Shown here one piece after another: positions 1 to 7,473 of a stretch of 39,753 bases of DNA (position 1 is its first letter; each line of letters starts with the position of its first letter). Under the pieces are notes generated by a model that was given only the letters and a program-made list of their open reading frames with translations, made no database searches and had not been told where the DNA came from. A program made the translations under genes and the position numbers. Source of the DNA: CALLPQ01 sp964421675 (GTDB taxonomy: Bacteria; Pseudomonadota; Alphaproteobacteria; Caulobacterales; Parvularculaceae); contig CAYQXV010000031.1 of assembly GCA_964421675.1 (NCBI GenBank), positions 1-39,753 of the forward strand, given 5' to 3'.

Positions 1-77
1 GTTGGCTCGGAGGGCGCTTCATATCCGCATGCGGCAAGCAAAAAGGTGAGAAGAGGGAAAATAGCGCGCAGCACCAT
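1..77 (-). CDS. Lipoprotein, N-terminal fragment (runs off the window)
   Basis: The reverse strand reads Met-Val-Leu-Arg, a hydrophobic run, then a lipobox LAAC followed by GYEAPSEP, and leaves the window at base 1. This is a typical lipoprotein signal peptide, so the product is probably lipidated at the Cys and held in the envelope. I chose the ATG at 75-77 because AAGGA lies 8 bases upstream of it; an in-frame ATG at 93-95 would add six residues (MKRITR) but has no clear Shine-Dalgarno. It reads in the same direction as rsmD, just downstream of it. The mature domain is outside the window, so no function can be given. Confidence 0.6.
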   Translation of the reverse strand, partial: MVLRAIFPLLTFLLAACGYEAPSEP

Positions 78-138
78 GCGGGTTATCCTTTTCATCAAGC
101 TAACGATGGAAAGATCAGCGCGCGCGGCGGGGCAATTG

Positions 139-720
139 TCAAGCGGGGAGCACAGTGCCTTGCGTTACGATGCCGATATATACCAAGGTGTCGCCATAGC
201 CCCGTGGGTCATCCCACTCAATCCAATCCAGGCTTGGCGCTGCATCTTCTTTTGCTTGCTCAAGTACAATCGCAGCCCCATCGGCAAGCCAGCCGCCTTT
301 TTGCAAGCTGGTAAGGGCGGGGATGGCAAGATCGCGTCCATAAGGCGGGTCGAGAAAGGCAAGTGTAAAAGGCCCGCTGACATTTGCAGGCATGGGACCA
401 AGATGAATCGCTGAGCGCTTTTGAATTCGCGTGCAGCCAAACAGACCGAGCGCTTCAATATTGTCGCGAATGACGCCGCGGGCATGGGCATCCTCATCAA
501 TAAAAACACAGCGCGCGCCTCCGCGCGAGAGCGCCTCAAGGCCAAGCGCGCCTGAGCCTGCGAAAAGATCGAGAACCAGCGCGCCCTCCAGATCTACATT
601 GCGGTGATGGGCAAGGACATTAAAAATCGCCTCGCGGGTACGATCCGTAGTCGGACGGGTATTATTGCCGGAAGGGGCAATGATCCGTCGTCCCTTAAAT
701 GAACCGCCAACAATTCGCAT
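139..720 (-). CDS. rsmD: 16S rRNA (guanine966-N2)-methyltransferase RsmD
   Basis: 193 residues, the usual RsmD length. It should transfer a methyl group from S-adenosylmethionine to N2 of G966 in 16S rRNA during 30S assembly in the cytosol. Visible signs: the family start RIVGGSFKGRRI, the SAM-binding motif VLDLFAGSGALGLEALSRG at about residues 48-66, an acidic residue after the next strand (FIDED), and the catalytic (D/N)PPY motif as DPPYG near residue 124. The ATG at 718-720 has AAGGG about 8 bases upstream. RsmD is often found near rluB and tadA in alphaproteobacteria; here both lie within 4 kb. Identification is firm by motif, not by search. Confidence 0.95.
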   Translation of the reverse strand: MRIVGGSFKGRRIIAPSGNNTRPTTDRTREAIFNVLAHHRNVDLEGALVLDLFAGSGALGLEALSRGGARCVFIDEDAHARGVIRDNIEALGLFGCTRIQKRSAIHLGPMPANVSGPFTLAFLDPPYGRDLAIPALTSLQKGGWLADGAAIVLEQAKEDAAPSLDWIEWDDPRGYGDTLVYIGIVTQGTVLPA

Positions 721-1016
721 TACGAAGCCCTTACCTTAAAAATCATCAGGTAGGACTATTTTTATCCATGCGCAATCCCGCCAAACATGGGTGCGGGCCC
801 GCGCGTTTCAAAATGGAGAGAAATTATTTGGCAGTGATATCCCGGCGATATATTATAGATATGCTTGAAAAGGGGGCTGGTGCATCCGGTATGCGATCTT
901 CCGGGCATTAGTCACGCTTATTTTACCGTGCTTGGGGGATTTGCTGTGAAAAAGCCTTCAATCGCGCGCCAATAAGGTCCAGATAGACCATAATAGATCC
1001 ACCAAAGGAGAGCCCA
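721..1016. other. Intergenic stretch between divergent rsmD and the GST gene
   Basis: About 300 bases with no convincing reading frame on either strand. It must hold the rsmD promoter (leftward) and the GST promoter (rightward). I see no strong -35/-10 pair; only the Shine-Dalgarno AAAGGAGA just before position 1017 is clear. Confidence 0.4.
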
Positions 1017-1889
1017 ATGTCAGACAATGTTTATGTACCCCCGAAAGTTTGGAAATGGGACCAAGATAGTGGTGGGCGCTTTGCCAATATTAATCGGCCA
1101 ATTGCTGGCGCGACGGAAGAAAAAGAACTCTCCGTAGGCAAGCACCCGTTGCAGCTCTATTCGCTTGCCACACCAAACGGGGTAAAGGTGACGGTGATGT
1201 TGGAAGAGCTATTGGCGCAGGGCCATAAAGGCGCAGAATATGATGCATGGCTCATCAATATTCAGGAGGGCCATCAATTTGGTTCTGGATTTGTTGGTAT
1301 AAATCCGAACTCAAAAATCCCAGCCCTTGCGGATCATTCAACATCGACGCCGACACGGGTTTTTGAATCCGGGGCGATCCTGGTTTATTTGGCGGAAAAA
1401 TTTGGTGCCTTTTTGCCAACTGATCCCGGCGCGCGCGCGGAGGTCATGTCCTGGTTGATGTGGCAAATGGGCAGTGCCCCGTTCCTTGGCGGCGGGTTCG
1501 GACATTTTTATGCCTATGCCCCGGAAAAATATGAATATCCGATCAATCGCTACACGATGGAGGTCAAACGCCAAATGGATGTGCTTGATCGACAGCTGGC
1601 CGAAAATGAATTTATTGCCGGTGATGATTATACAATTGCAGATATGGCGATTTGGCCCTGGTACGGCGTTCTTGCCAATGGTGAATTATATGAAGCCGGG
1701 GACTTTCTTGAGGTTGGCTCGTACAAAAATGTGCAGCGGTGGCAAAAAGCGATTGGTGCGCGCGAGGCGGTGAAACGCGGGCGCATGGTCAATCGCGCTT
1801 GGGGCGATCCGGCAGAGCAATTATTAGAGCGCCATGACGCAAGCGACTTTGAAACCAAGACAATGGATAAGCTTACCGCCTCGGCGTAA
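1017..1889 (+). CDS. yghU: Glutathione S-transferase, YghU type (disulfide-bond oxidoreductase)
   Basis: 290 residues, the length of E. coli YghU. The N-terminal extension (VPPKVWKWD, then FANINRPIAG) before the thioredoxin-fold domain (about 45-130) is characteristic of this Nu-class group, which binds two glutathiones and reduces disulfides and organic peroxides. Conserved family blocks are easy to see: GKHPLQLYSLATPNGVKVT, NPNSKIPAL, the glutathione-binding FESGAIL, FLGGGFGHFY and the C-terminal ERHDASDFET. The helical GST-C domain covers about 140-260, with YTIADMAIWPW. The start is supported by AAAGGAGA spaced ideally before the ATG. It stands alone, convergent with the BASS transporter gene. 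Confidence 0.95.
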   Translation: MSDNVYVPPKVWKWDQDSGGRFANINRPIAGATEEKELSVGKHPLQLYSLATPNGVKVTVMLEELLAQGHKGAEYDAWLINIQEGHQFGSGFVGINPNSKIPALADHSTSTPTRVFESGAILVYLAEKFGAFLPTDPGARAEVMSWLMWQMGSAPFLGGGFGHFYAYAPEKYEYPINRYTMEVKRQMDVLDRQLAENEFIAGDDYTIADMAIWPWYGVLANGELYEAGDFLEVGSYKNVQRWQKAIGAREAVKRGRMVNRAWGDPAEQLLERHDASDFETKTMDKLTASA

Positions 1890-1893
1890 GCTT
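1869..1893. terminator. Hairpin between convergent genes, candidate bidirectional terminator
   Basis: The arms AAGCTTACCGCC and GGCGTAAGCTT can pair with one bulged C around a TC loop. It overlaps the last GST codons and the few bases before the end of the opposite-strand transporter gene (1896). There is no long T run on either side, so termination strength is uncertain. Confidence 0.4.
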
Positions 1894-1895
1894 GT

Positions 1896-2777
1896 TTACT
1901 GCGCAGAAGGTTTTCCAGTCTGTTTGCGCGCCCAGAGGATAAACGGGAAGGCGACCGCATAGCTCGTCACCCCGTAAACCCCAGATGGCAGGCTGAATGC
2001 ACTCACCCCGGCTGCGCTGGCTGCGACCAGGGAGCCGATGGTGATGCCAAGGGCACTGTTTTGAAATCCGGTTTCAATGGCAATGCAAATTCGGTCGCGT
2101 TGATGCAATTTTGCAAGGGACGCTGCGAATAACCCTATGCCAAACAAAATAATGTTGATGGCAATGAGCGATGGCCCAAGTTTGAGAAAATTTGCCACCA
2201 ATAAATCCCAGCCACTGGCGATGCTGGCGAGCACAATCAAAACAAACAGCGTATTTGCGACACGCACAATGATCGGTTCAATAGCAATAGCGCGGGCCGG
2301 TGCGTAATGACGAAACGCAATTCCGATACTGGCCGGGAAGGCGGTAATCGCAAACATGGTGAGGCCAAGGGTGAGCGTATTAATCGTTGGTGCACTGTCA
2401 TTCATGAAATGATGAGCGGCCAAGTTCACAAATATGGGCAAGGTAAGCACCGATAACAGGCTAATGGTTGCAGTGAGGGTTATCGATAAGGCAACCGTTC
2501 CTCCGGCTAATTTTGTCATTATATTAGAGACAACGCCGCCCGGACAAAAAGACAGGATCATAATGCCAACGGCAATTTCTGCTGGTGGTTTGATGAGGGT
2601 GACCATCAAAAATGCAATGATAGGCACTATAAGAATTTGACAAACAGCACCTGTCAGGACCGCGCGCGGCATGGTGAAGATGCGTTGAAAATCACCAAGG
2701 GTTAGCCCCAGTCCCAAAGAAAACATGATCACCGCAAGAGAAAGCGGCAGGAATGTGGAAAGGAGTATGTCGATGAT
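1896..2777 (-). CDS. Bile acid:sodium symporter (BASS) family transporter
   Basis: An integral inner-membrane protein of the BASS family, which couples Na+ entry to uptake or export of organic anions. Visible: IMFSLGLGLTLGDF near the N-terminus, about eight to ten hydrophobic helices, the family segment GMIxLSxCPGGVxSN seen here as MILSFCPGGVVSNIMTKLAGG, and GFQNSALGITIGS late in the chain. The substrate cannot be told. The start is odd: the first standard start codon is GTG at 2730-2732, but the frame continues upstream with family-like residues (IIDILLSTFLPLSLA) and without ATG, GTG or TTG back to a TAA at 2823-2825. AAGGA lies just before two ATC codons at 2772-2777, so an ATC start is possible; coordinates here use that option (GTG 2732 is the alternative). 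It follows the DUF4169 gene on the same strand. Confidence 0.85.
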   Translation of the reverse strand: MIDILLSTFLPLSLAVIMFSLGLGLTLGDFQRIFTMPRAVLTGAVCQILIVPIIAFLMVTLIKPPAEIAVGIMILSFCPGGVVSNIMTKLAGGTVALSITLTATISLLSVLTLPIFVNLAAHHFMNDSAPTINTLTLGLTMFAITAFPASIGIAFRHYAPARAIAIEPIIVRVANTLFVLIVLASIASGWDLLVANFLKLGPSLIAINIILFGIGLFAASLAKLHQRDRICIAIETGFQNSALGITIGSLVAASAAGVSAFSLPSGVYGVTSYAVAFPFILWARKQTGKPSAQ

Positions 2778-2822
2778 GAGGGGTCCTTGGGGATTTAAAA
2801 ATGACGGGCGAGGGTGACGGGC

Positions 2823-3002
2823 TTATTTATCGTCTTTTTCATGGCCATCAAGTATGCGGGTTTGACGGTCGGCTTCTTTTTGCGTGGTTTGTTTTTCAGC
2901 CTTTGTTTGTCCAAATTTGTCGCGGTTGGCCGCGGCAAGGCGTTCTTTGTCATCGCGCTGTTTTTGTTTGCGCGCCTGGCGCAGATTTATAATGTCAGCC
3001 AT
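2823..3002 (-). CDS. DUF4169 family small basic protein
   Basis: A 59-residue gene. The protein begins MADIINLRQARKQKQR, continues with a charged helix containing AAANRDKFGQTKAEK and ends RILDGHEKDDK. This is the pattern of DUF4169, a short alphaproteobacterial family of unknown function, highly charged and probably helical and cytosolic, with the family signature N-R-x-x-x-G-x-T-K-A-E-K and a terminal LDGH. The start is supported by CGGAG about 8 bases before the ATG. It lies 21 bases after rluB and before the transporter gene on the same strand, so it may be co-transcribed with rluB. Confidence 0.85.
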   Translation of the reverse strand: MADIINLRQARKQKQRDDKERLAAANRDKFGQTKAEKQTTQKEADRQTRILDGHEKDDK

Positions 3003-3023
3003 GAAAACTCTCCGCTCTTTGGT

Positions 3024-3797
3024 TTACAGATCCAGTGTCTCGCATAATTTACGGCCCAGCTGTTCTTTCATCTGTTTGCCGCTTACCTCATCAACATGAT
3101 CTTTGGGCAGTTTGCCCAGTTGAAACGGTCCGTATGCTGTGCGTATCAAGCGATTAACGTGTAGGTCGAGATAGCGACACACATTGCGAATTTCGCGGTT
3201 CTTGCCTTCAGTTATCGACATGGAAAGCCAGACATTGCCCCCTTGCACGCTATCGAGCGCTGCGCGGATCGGGCCATAATCGATACCGTCAATTGATACA
3301 CCGTCTTTGAGGCGGTCGAGTTCGGATTGGCGCACGCGGCCATAAGCGCGCACCCGGTAACGCCGGGTCCACCCCGTTGCGGGCAATTCCAGGGTTCGAG
3401 CAAGACCCCCATCATTGGTTAAAAGCAATAAGCCTTCCGTGGTCAGATCAAGCCGGCCAACCGAAATCACACGGGGCAACCGCGCCTCGACCGCATCAAA
3501 AACCGTGCGCCGCCCTTGCGGGTCGTTATGGGTTGTCACAAGGCCATCTGGTTTATTGTAGCGCCACAGACGCGATTTGCCTTTTTTGCCAACCCGCGCG
3601 CCATCGACGCGAATATCCATGTCGGGTGTTACCTTAAAGGCCGGGGTCGACAGGACCTTGCCATCAACGCTGACAATGCCCTGTTCGATCATCCGTTCGG
3701 CTTCGCGGCGCGAGGCGATACCGGCGCGGGCAAGGTATTTTGCGATGCGTTCGCCATCGGGGGCAGTCTGCGGGGGGTGGTTTTCATGATCAGTCAT
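3024..3797 (-). CDS. rluB: 23S rRNA pseudouridine synthase, RluB/RsuA family
   Basis: 257 residues. An S4 RNA-binding domain at about 16-62 (RIAKYLARAGIASRREAERMIEQG) is followed by the RsuA/RluB catalytic domain, whose signature GRLDLTTEGLLLLTNDG at about 113-129 carries the catalytic Asp. ITEGKNREIRNVCRYL near 195-210 is the second family block. Members turn a single uridine of rRNA into pseudouridine; RluB acts on U2605 of 23S rRNA. The linker length and the neighbour tadA favour RluB over RsuA or RluE, but the exact target base is inferred. The gene is divergent from tadA with a 45-base gap, a frequent alphaproteobacterial arrangement. The C-terminus ends soon after the catalytic domain, so there is no long basic tail. 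Confidence 0.92.
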   Translation of the reverse strand: MTDHENHPPQTAPDGERIAKYLARAGIASRREAERMIEQGIVSVDGKVLSTPAFKVTPDMDIRVDGARVGKKGKSRLWRYNKPDGLVTTHNDPQGRRTVFDAVEARLPRVISVGRLDLTTEGLLLLTNDGGLARTLELPATGWTRRYRVRAYGRVRQSELDRLKDGVSIDGIDYGPIRAALDSVQGGNVWLSMSITEGKNREIRNVCRYLDLHVNRLIRTAYGPFQLGKLPKDHVDEVSGKQMKEQLGRKLCETLDL

Positions 3798-3842
3798 CGC
3801 GGGGGTCTAGCATCCCCGGCGGCGATAGGCGATAGGTGTTGT

Positions 3843-4298
3843 GTGGAAAGCGATGAATACTATATGGGCCTGGCGCTCCAGGCCGCGCGCGAGGCGCAAG
3901 AGGCAGGCGAAGTGCCGGTTGGTGCCGTTTTGGTAAAGGACGGCGCGGTTCTTGCCGCGGCGGGCAATACAACGCGCACCCAAACGGACCCGGCCGGGCA
4001 TGCAGAAATCAACGTGTTGCGGGCAGGGGCACAAGCGCTTGGCAATTATCGCCTTACGGGATGCACCCTTTTTGTCTCGCTGGAGCCGTGCGCCATGTGC
4101 GCGGGCGCCATTTCCCATGCGCGGATTGAACGGCTCGTAATCGGCGCATCGGACCCAAAGGGCGGGGCAGTGTGGCACGGGTCCCGGTTTTTTGAGACCG
4201 ATATTTGTCACTGGCGCCCACACGTCGATGAGGGGCCGCTTGCGAGCGAGGCCAGCGCGCTCTTGAAGGCATTTTTTAAAGCAAGGCGAGCTCGCTAG
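3843..4298 (+). CDS. tadA: tRNA-specific adenosine deaminase TadA
   Basis: It deaminates A34 of tRNA-Arg(ACG) to inosine, which is needed to read CGN codons. 151 residues from a GTG at 3843; this start keeps the family's SxEYxMxxAL beginning (ESDEYYMGLAL), which an ATG at 3864 would cut off. Zinc and catalytic residues are visible: His53-Ala-Glu55 (HAE) and the PCAMC motif with Cys83 and Cys86. The SHARI segment follows as in other TadA proteins. It is divergent from rluB and convergent with the TPR protein gene. A longer open frame upstream of the GTG overlaps rluB and is not credible as coding. Confidence 0.93.
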   Translation: MESDEYYMGLALQAAREAQEAGEVPVGAVLVKDGAVLAAAGNTTRTQTDPAGHAEINVLRAGAQALGNYRLTGCTLFVSLEPCAMCAGAISHARIERLVIGASDPKGGAVWHGSRFFETDICHWRPHVDEGPLASEASALLKAFFKARRAR

Positions 4299-4312
4299 GG
4301 GACCCAAGCCAT

Positions 4313-5230
4313 TCAATTTAGCTGCGCGAGCCCGGTTTGTGCGCGGGTTAAGGTCGGATCGCGTGCCAATGCGGCCTCATATGCTGTGCGCGCGCCTTCT
4401 TCATTTCCGGCCAAGCGGCGCGCATCGCCCAGATAAGCATAGCCAATTGATAAAGGCTCCATTGCATTTTCTCTCAGTGCGGGCCTGCGGTTTACGAATT
4501 CGTTTAGAAAATTTTCTGCCTCTTCATAGTCGAATTCACCGCGTACCCGTAAAACACCGCGTAACAAAAAGCGCTCGACCTTGGCGTCCTCTGGCAAGGC
4601 GATTTGGTCCAAGGATGCAAGTTCCTGGTCTGCCAAGCGATATTCTTTTTTGGCGAGTATCAATATTCGGCTCGCCCATATGCGCCCTTTTAATTCTTCA
4701 GGTGAATTAATGACATGGTCATTCAGTAAGGAAACAATTTCGCTTGTTTCCATATTAGTGTTAATCAGGCCCAATCGCGCGCGGAAGGCGGCAGCCGGGT
4801 CTATGGTTTCTAATTCTTCGATCAATTGCCGCGCTTTGGCAGGATTGCCGCCAGCAATCTTGGGGGCGGCATTCAAATAGGAAATTTCCATCAGGCGGGC
4901 TTCAATATTATTGGGGCGGAGCGTGCGCACAATCTTCATTTGTTTGCGGAATTTTCGCGAGATCCCAAGCGCGGCTAATCCTTCAACATAATCAAATCGA
5001 ACAAAATAAGCGCGCAACAACGTCAATTGCGCAGGAAAGCATGTATCATCGAGTTCAACTGCACGCTTGGCCTCGGCTATGGCTTTTTCACTATCACCAT
5101 TTTCCATTTGGGTCGTAGCTAACGCGATCGCGGCATTGGCGGCGGGCGCATTTTCACCGCATGGCGTTTGGGCGTGAGCAGGGAATGCAAAACAAATCAG
5201 ACTTGCGAGCATAGCGAGGGTTCGGTTCAT
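4313..5230 (-). CDS. Exported TPR-repeat protein
   Basis: 305 residues starting at the ATG at 5228-5230, which has AGGA about 10 bases upstream. A clear Sec signal peptide (MNRTLAMLASLICFAFPAHA, cleavage after AHA) sends it to the periplasm. Tetratricopeptide-like helical pairs follow: AAIALATTQMENGDSEKAI with AKRAVELD near the start, and SIGYAYLGDARRLAGNEEGA with YEAALARDPTLTRAQ at the end. There are no catalytic motifs, so it is probably a protein-protein interaction scaffold. It is divergent from the membrane AraC regulator, with about 250 bases between the two starts holding two palindromes; joint regulation is possible but unproven. Confidence 0.8.
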   Translation of the reverse strand: MNRTLAMLASLICFAFPAHAQTPCGENAPAANAAIALATTQMENGDSEKAIAEAKRAVELDDTCFPAQLTLLRAYFVRFDYVEGLAALGISRKFRKQMKIVRTLRPNNIEARLMEISYLNAAPKIAGGNPAKARQLIEELETIDPAAAFRARLGLINTNMETSEIVSLLNDHVINSPEELKGRIWASRILILAKKEYRLADQELASLDQIALPEDAKVERFLLRGVLRVRGEFDYEEAENFLNEFVNRRPALRENAMEPLSIGYAYLGDARRLAGNEEGARTAYEAALARDPTLTRAQTGLAQLN

Positions 5231-5296
5231 CAATATATCCTGCTGTTGGTTGTGGTGACGCTCTGTTTTTACAGGTCAGCTAGCTGTCATCTCCTC

Positions 5297-5330
5297 AAAA
5301 CCGGTTTTTTACTGCTCAAAACCCGGTTTT
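5297..5330. promoter_or_regulatory. Twin palindromes, candidate operator
   Basis: AAAACCGGTTTT at 5297-5308 is a perfect 12-base palindrome. A near copy, AAAACCCGGTTTT at 5318-5330, starts 21 bases later, that is two DNA turns on the same face. They lie between the divergent TPR gene and AraC-type regulator gene, a fitting place for binding by a dimeric regulator. Confidence 0.45.
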
Positions 5331-5378
5331 GGGCTTGCATCAAGCGTAATTTTTTTTCGGTTAGACTCGGATGCGTCG

Positions 5379-5400
5379 CCGCCAACAATAGTGATGGCGG
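5379..5400. repeat. Small inverted repeat in the divergent region
   Basis: CCGCCA at 5379-5384 and TGGCGG at 5395-5400 can form a 6-base stem, upstream of the AraC-type gene. No T run follows, so it is more likely a protein site or a leader structure than a terminator. Confidence 0.25.
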
Positions 5401-5478
5401 TTGTGGCGTGTTTTTGCGATGGCAATCCCCATAGGATATGTGTGGACACCAATGTAACAATCATGACAGCATCAGGGC

Positions 5479-6537
5479 ATGCTGGAACTTGACCTCTTAT
5501 TCAGGATCACCGGGGCCGTTATTTTATTGCTGACGGGTTTGCTTGTCCTGCGCAGTACCGGACTGCGCGCAAACGGAATCATATTTTTTCTGTTTACCCT
5601 GGGAACCACGGCTTATCTGATTGGCAATGCAAAAGATCGCGGCTTCATTGTACCGCAAGAGCTTGCGCTGGTACGCGTGCTCCTTAGCGGGAATGTTACC
5701 TTCATCTATTGGTGGTTTTGTCGCTCGCTCTTTGAAGATGATTTTCGTCTTGGCCGATTGGAGTGGGGCGTTGCTGCGGTTTGGGTGAGTGTTTTCGCCG
5801 CGAAAATGTTTTGGCCGCAAGCTCCGATCAATATAACCTGGCTCCTGGTTGGGCTTGGGCTATTGCTCGTCGGGCATGTGAGCTGGTTACTTGTGTCCGA
5901 TCGTAGCGGCGATCTTGTGACATCACGGCGCAGCGCCAGGCTGGTCTTCGCCGCTGTGCCAAGTGCATTTTTGTTTCTTGATCTGGTTATCGATATTGCG
6001 TTTGGGTTTTCGTGGAAGCCGCTCGCCTTTACGGTCTGGCAAAATGGCGCGCTGACGACCATGGCCGCGGTCATGGCGTTCTGGGTGTTGCGGGTTGAGA
6101 GCGGGGTGTTTTCTGAGGCCCGCCCGGAGCACCCTGCCTACCCGGTAATGGTGTCGAAGCAATCCTCAGAGGCTCAAAAACTGCGCGCGCGCGTGTTGCG
6201 CATTATGGAAGATGACAAACCCTTTCTTGACCCTGCGTTAAAATTTGAAACCTTCGCCAAGCAAGTCGGCGTTGGTCAAATTCGGCTGCGTACCCTAATC
6301 AATCAGGAGCTTGGTTACCGCCACTTTCGCAACTTTCTCAATGCGCAGCGCGTTGAGAGTGCCAAGCAAATGCTCGCCGACCCCGCACGGTCCGCCGACA
6401 AGATTATCGCCATTGCGTTTGATTCAGGCTTTGCCTCACTCGCCTCGTTCAATCGGGCCTTTATGGCCCATCAAGGCCAATCGCCCAGCGCATACCGGGC
6501 CGAAGCGATGACGCGTTTTGAGGCGCAAATAGAGTAA
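5479..6537 (+). CDS. Membrane-anchored AraC-family transcriptional regulator
   Basis: 352 residues. About the first 210 are hydrophobic, with six to seven likely membrane helices (for example AVILLLTGLLVLRS, TWLLVGLGLLLVGHVSWLL, VFAAVPSAFLFLDLVIDIAF). The C-terminal 110 residues form an AraC DNA-binding domain with two helix-turn-helix units: FAKQVGVGQIRLRTLINQELG and IIAIAFDSGFASLASFNRAFMAHQGQSPSAYR, the latter being the classic AraC signature. Such proteins can sense a membrane or external signal and bind DNA while still anchored. Targets are unknown; the divergent TPR gene or the CPBP protease gene downstream are candidates by position. No strong Shine-Dalgarno is visible. Confidence 0.88.
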   Translation: MLELDLLFRITGAVILLLTGLLVLRSTGLRANGIIFFLFTLGTTAYLIGNAKDRGFIVPQELALVRVLLSGNVTFIYWWFCRSLFEDDFRLGRLEWGVAAVWVSVFAAKMFWPQAPINITWLLVGLGLLLVGHVSWLLVSDRSGDLVTSRRSARLVFAAVPSAFLFLDLVIDIAFGFSWKPLAFTVWQNGALTTMAAVMAFWVLRVESGVFSEARPEHPAYPVMVSKQSSEAQKLRARVLRIMEDDKPFLDPALKFETFAKQVGVGQIRLRTLINQELGYRHFRNFLNAQRVESAKQMLADPARSADKIIAIAFDSGFASLASFNRAFMAHQGQSPSAYRAEAMTRFEAQIE

Positions 6538-6618
6538 AAATCGACGCATATCATCTTTTGCACACTGTTTTAGCGTGTTTTGCGCAGGTTCAGGCGCGCT
6601 AACGGTTATGGGTTTTTC

Positions 6619-7455
6619 ATGTTTCCTTTGTCCTCATCGCGTCTGCCCGCGCCCGCCCGTTTTGTGCTGATCTCCGCTCTGGTGATCGGCGTCTATTTCC
6701 TTCAAGATAATTTTGCGCGCTGGCCATATTATGCCTTGAAGGATAATTTTCCCGGTGGTTGGCCCCGGCTTGGCGCATTGGCGGTGCTACTTTACGGCGT
6801 GTGGTTGGTGGCGCTGCCAATCGTTGTGGCGTTCCTTGTCGCCGGGCCGCGCCGTTGGGCTTCAGCCATTGGTTTGGATGGCTCGGTCTTTACGGCGGCA
6901 ATGGTCGGACTAATCTCCACCGCGGTCTTGCCGGTGGCCTATGCGTTTATCGCGCCCTTGTCTTCGGACGATATAGCCTTTGATATTGTTCGCGCGGCAA
7001 TACTTCCCGGCATCGGCGAAGAAATATTATATCGCGGTATGGTGTTTGGATTGCTATTCCGGTTCGCCGGATGGGGCTTCCTGCCAGCCGCGTTGCTTGG
7101 CGCAACGATTTTCGGCATTGGGCATTTTTATCAAGGCAATTCATTGCTCGAATTGGCTGGCATTTTTGGCATCACCGCCATTGCGGCTGTCTGGTGGAGC
7201 TGGATGTATATTGAGTGGGACAATAATATCTGGGTGCCCGCGGGTCTTCATGTTTTGATGAATGGCTACTTTGAAGTGTTTGATGTTGGGGACAGTACAC
7301 TTGGCAGTTGGAGCTTTTTTCTGATCCGCGCTGTCGTGGTATTGATCACAATCGCGCTCACGGTCCATCATGCCAAAAAACGCGGGCGTTTTCGGATTAC
7401 CGCCCGCGACTTGCTCTGGCGGGGCGCTCGCGCAGAAACGATAGAGCCTGTTTAA
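6619..7455 (+). CDS. CPBP family intramembrane metalloprotease
   Basis: 278 residues from the ATG at 6619, chosen over an upstream in-frame TTG because the latter adds a charged, unlikely N-terminus. It is a multi-pass membrane protein with the three CPBP (CAAX protease/Abi) motifs: GEEILYRG (the EExxxR motif, near residues 133-139), a His in GIGHFYQGN near 169, and HVLMNG (HxxxN) later. The family includes eukaryotic Rce1, bacteriocin-immunity proteins and many uncharacterised bacterial proteases. It lies just downstream of the AraC-type regulator on the same strand and may be controlled by it. A second CPBP gene ends the cassette array at 21456-22346. Confidence 0.88.
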   Translation: MFPLSSSRLPAPARFVLISALVIGVYFLQDNFARWPYYALKDNFPGGWPRLGALAVLLYGVWLVALPIVVAFLVAGPRRWASAIGLDGSVFTAAMVGLISTAVLPVAYAFIAPLSSDDIAFDIVRAAILPGIGEEILYRGMVFGLLFRFAGWGFLPAALLGATIFGIGHFYQGNSLLELAGIFGITAIAAVWWSWMYIEWDNNIWVPAGLHVLMNGYFEVFDVGDSTLGSWSFFLIRAVVVLITIALTVHHAKKRGRFRITARDLLWRGARAETIEPV

Positions 7456-7473
7456 GTGCGGAGCGCGCGAGCC

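Noticed and set aside
699..911. Forward open frame of 70 codons between rsmD and the GST gene
   Set aside because: It has no ribosome-binding site, overlaps the rsmD start and shows no protein-like pattern.
3380..3410. tRNA-like GGTTCGAGCA segment
   Set aside because: It lies in the middle of rluB and has no matching acceptor or anticodon arms.
3516..3842. Upstream extension of tadA
   Set aside because: It would overlap rluB on the other strand by almost 300 bases; TadA homology begins at the GTG at 3843.
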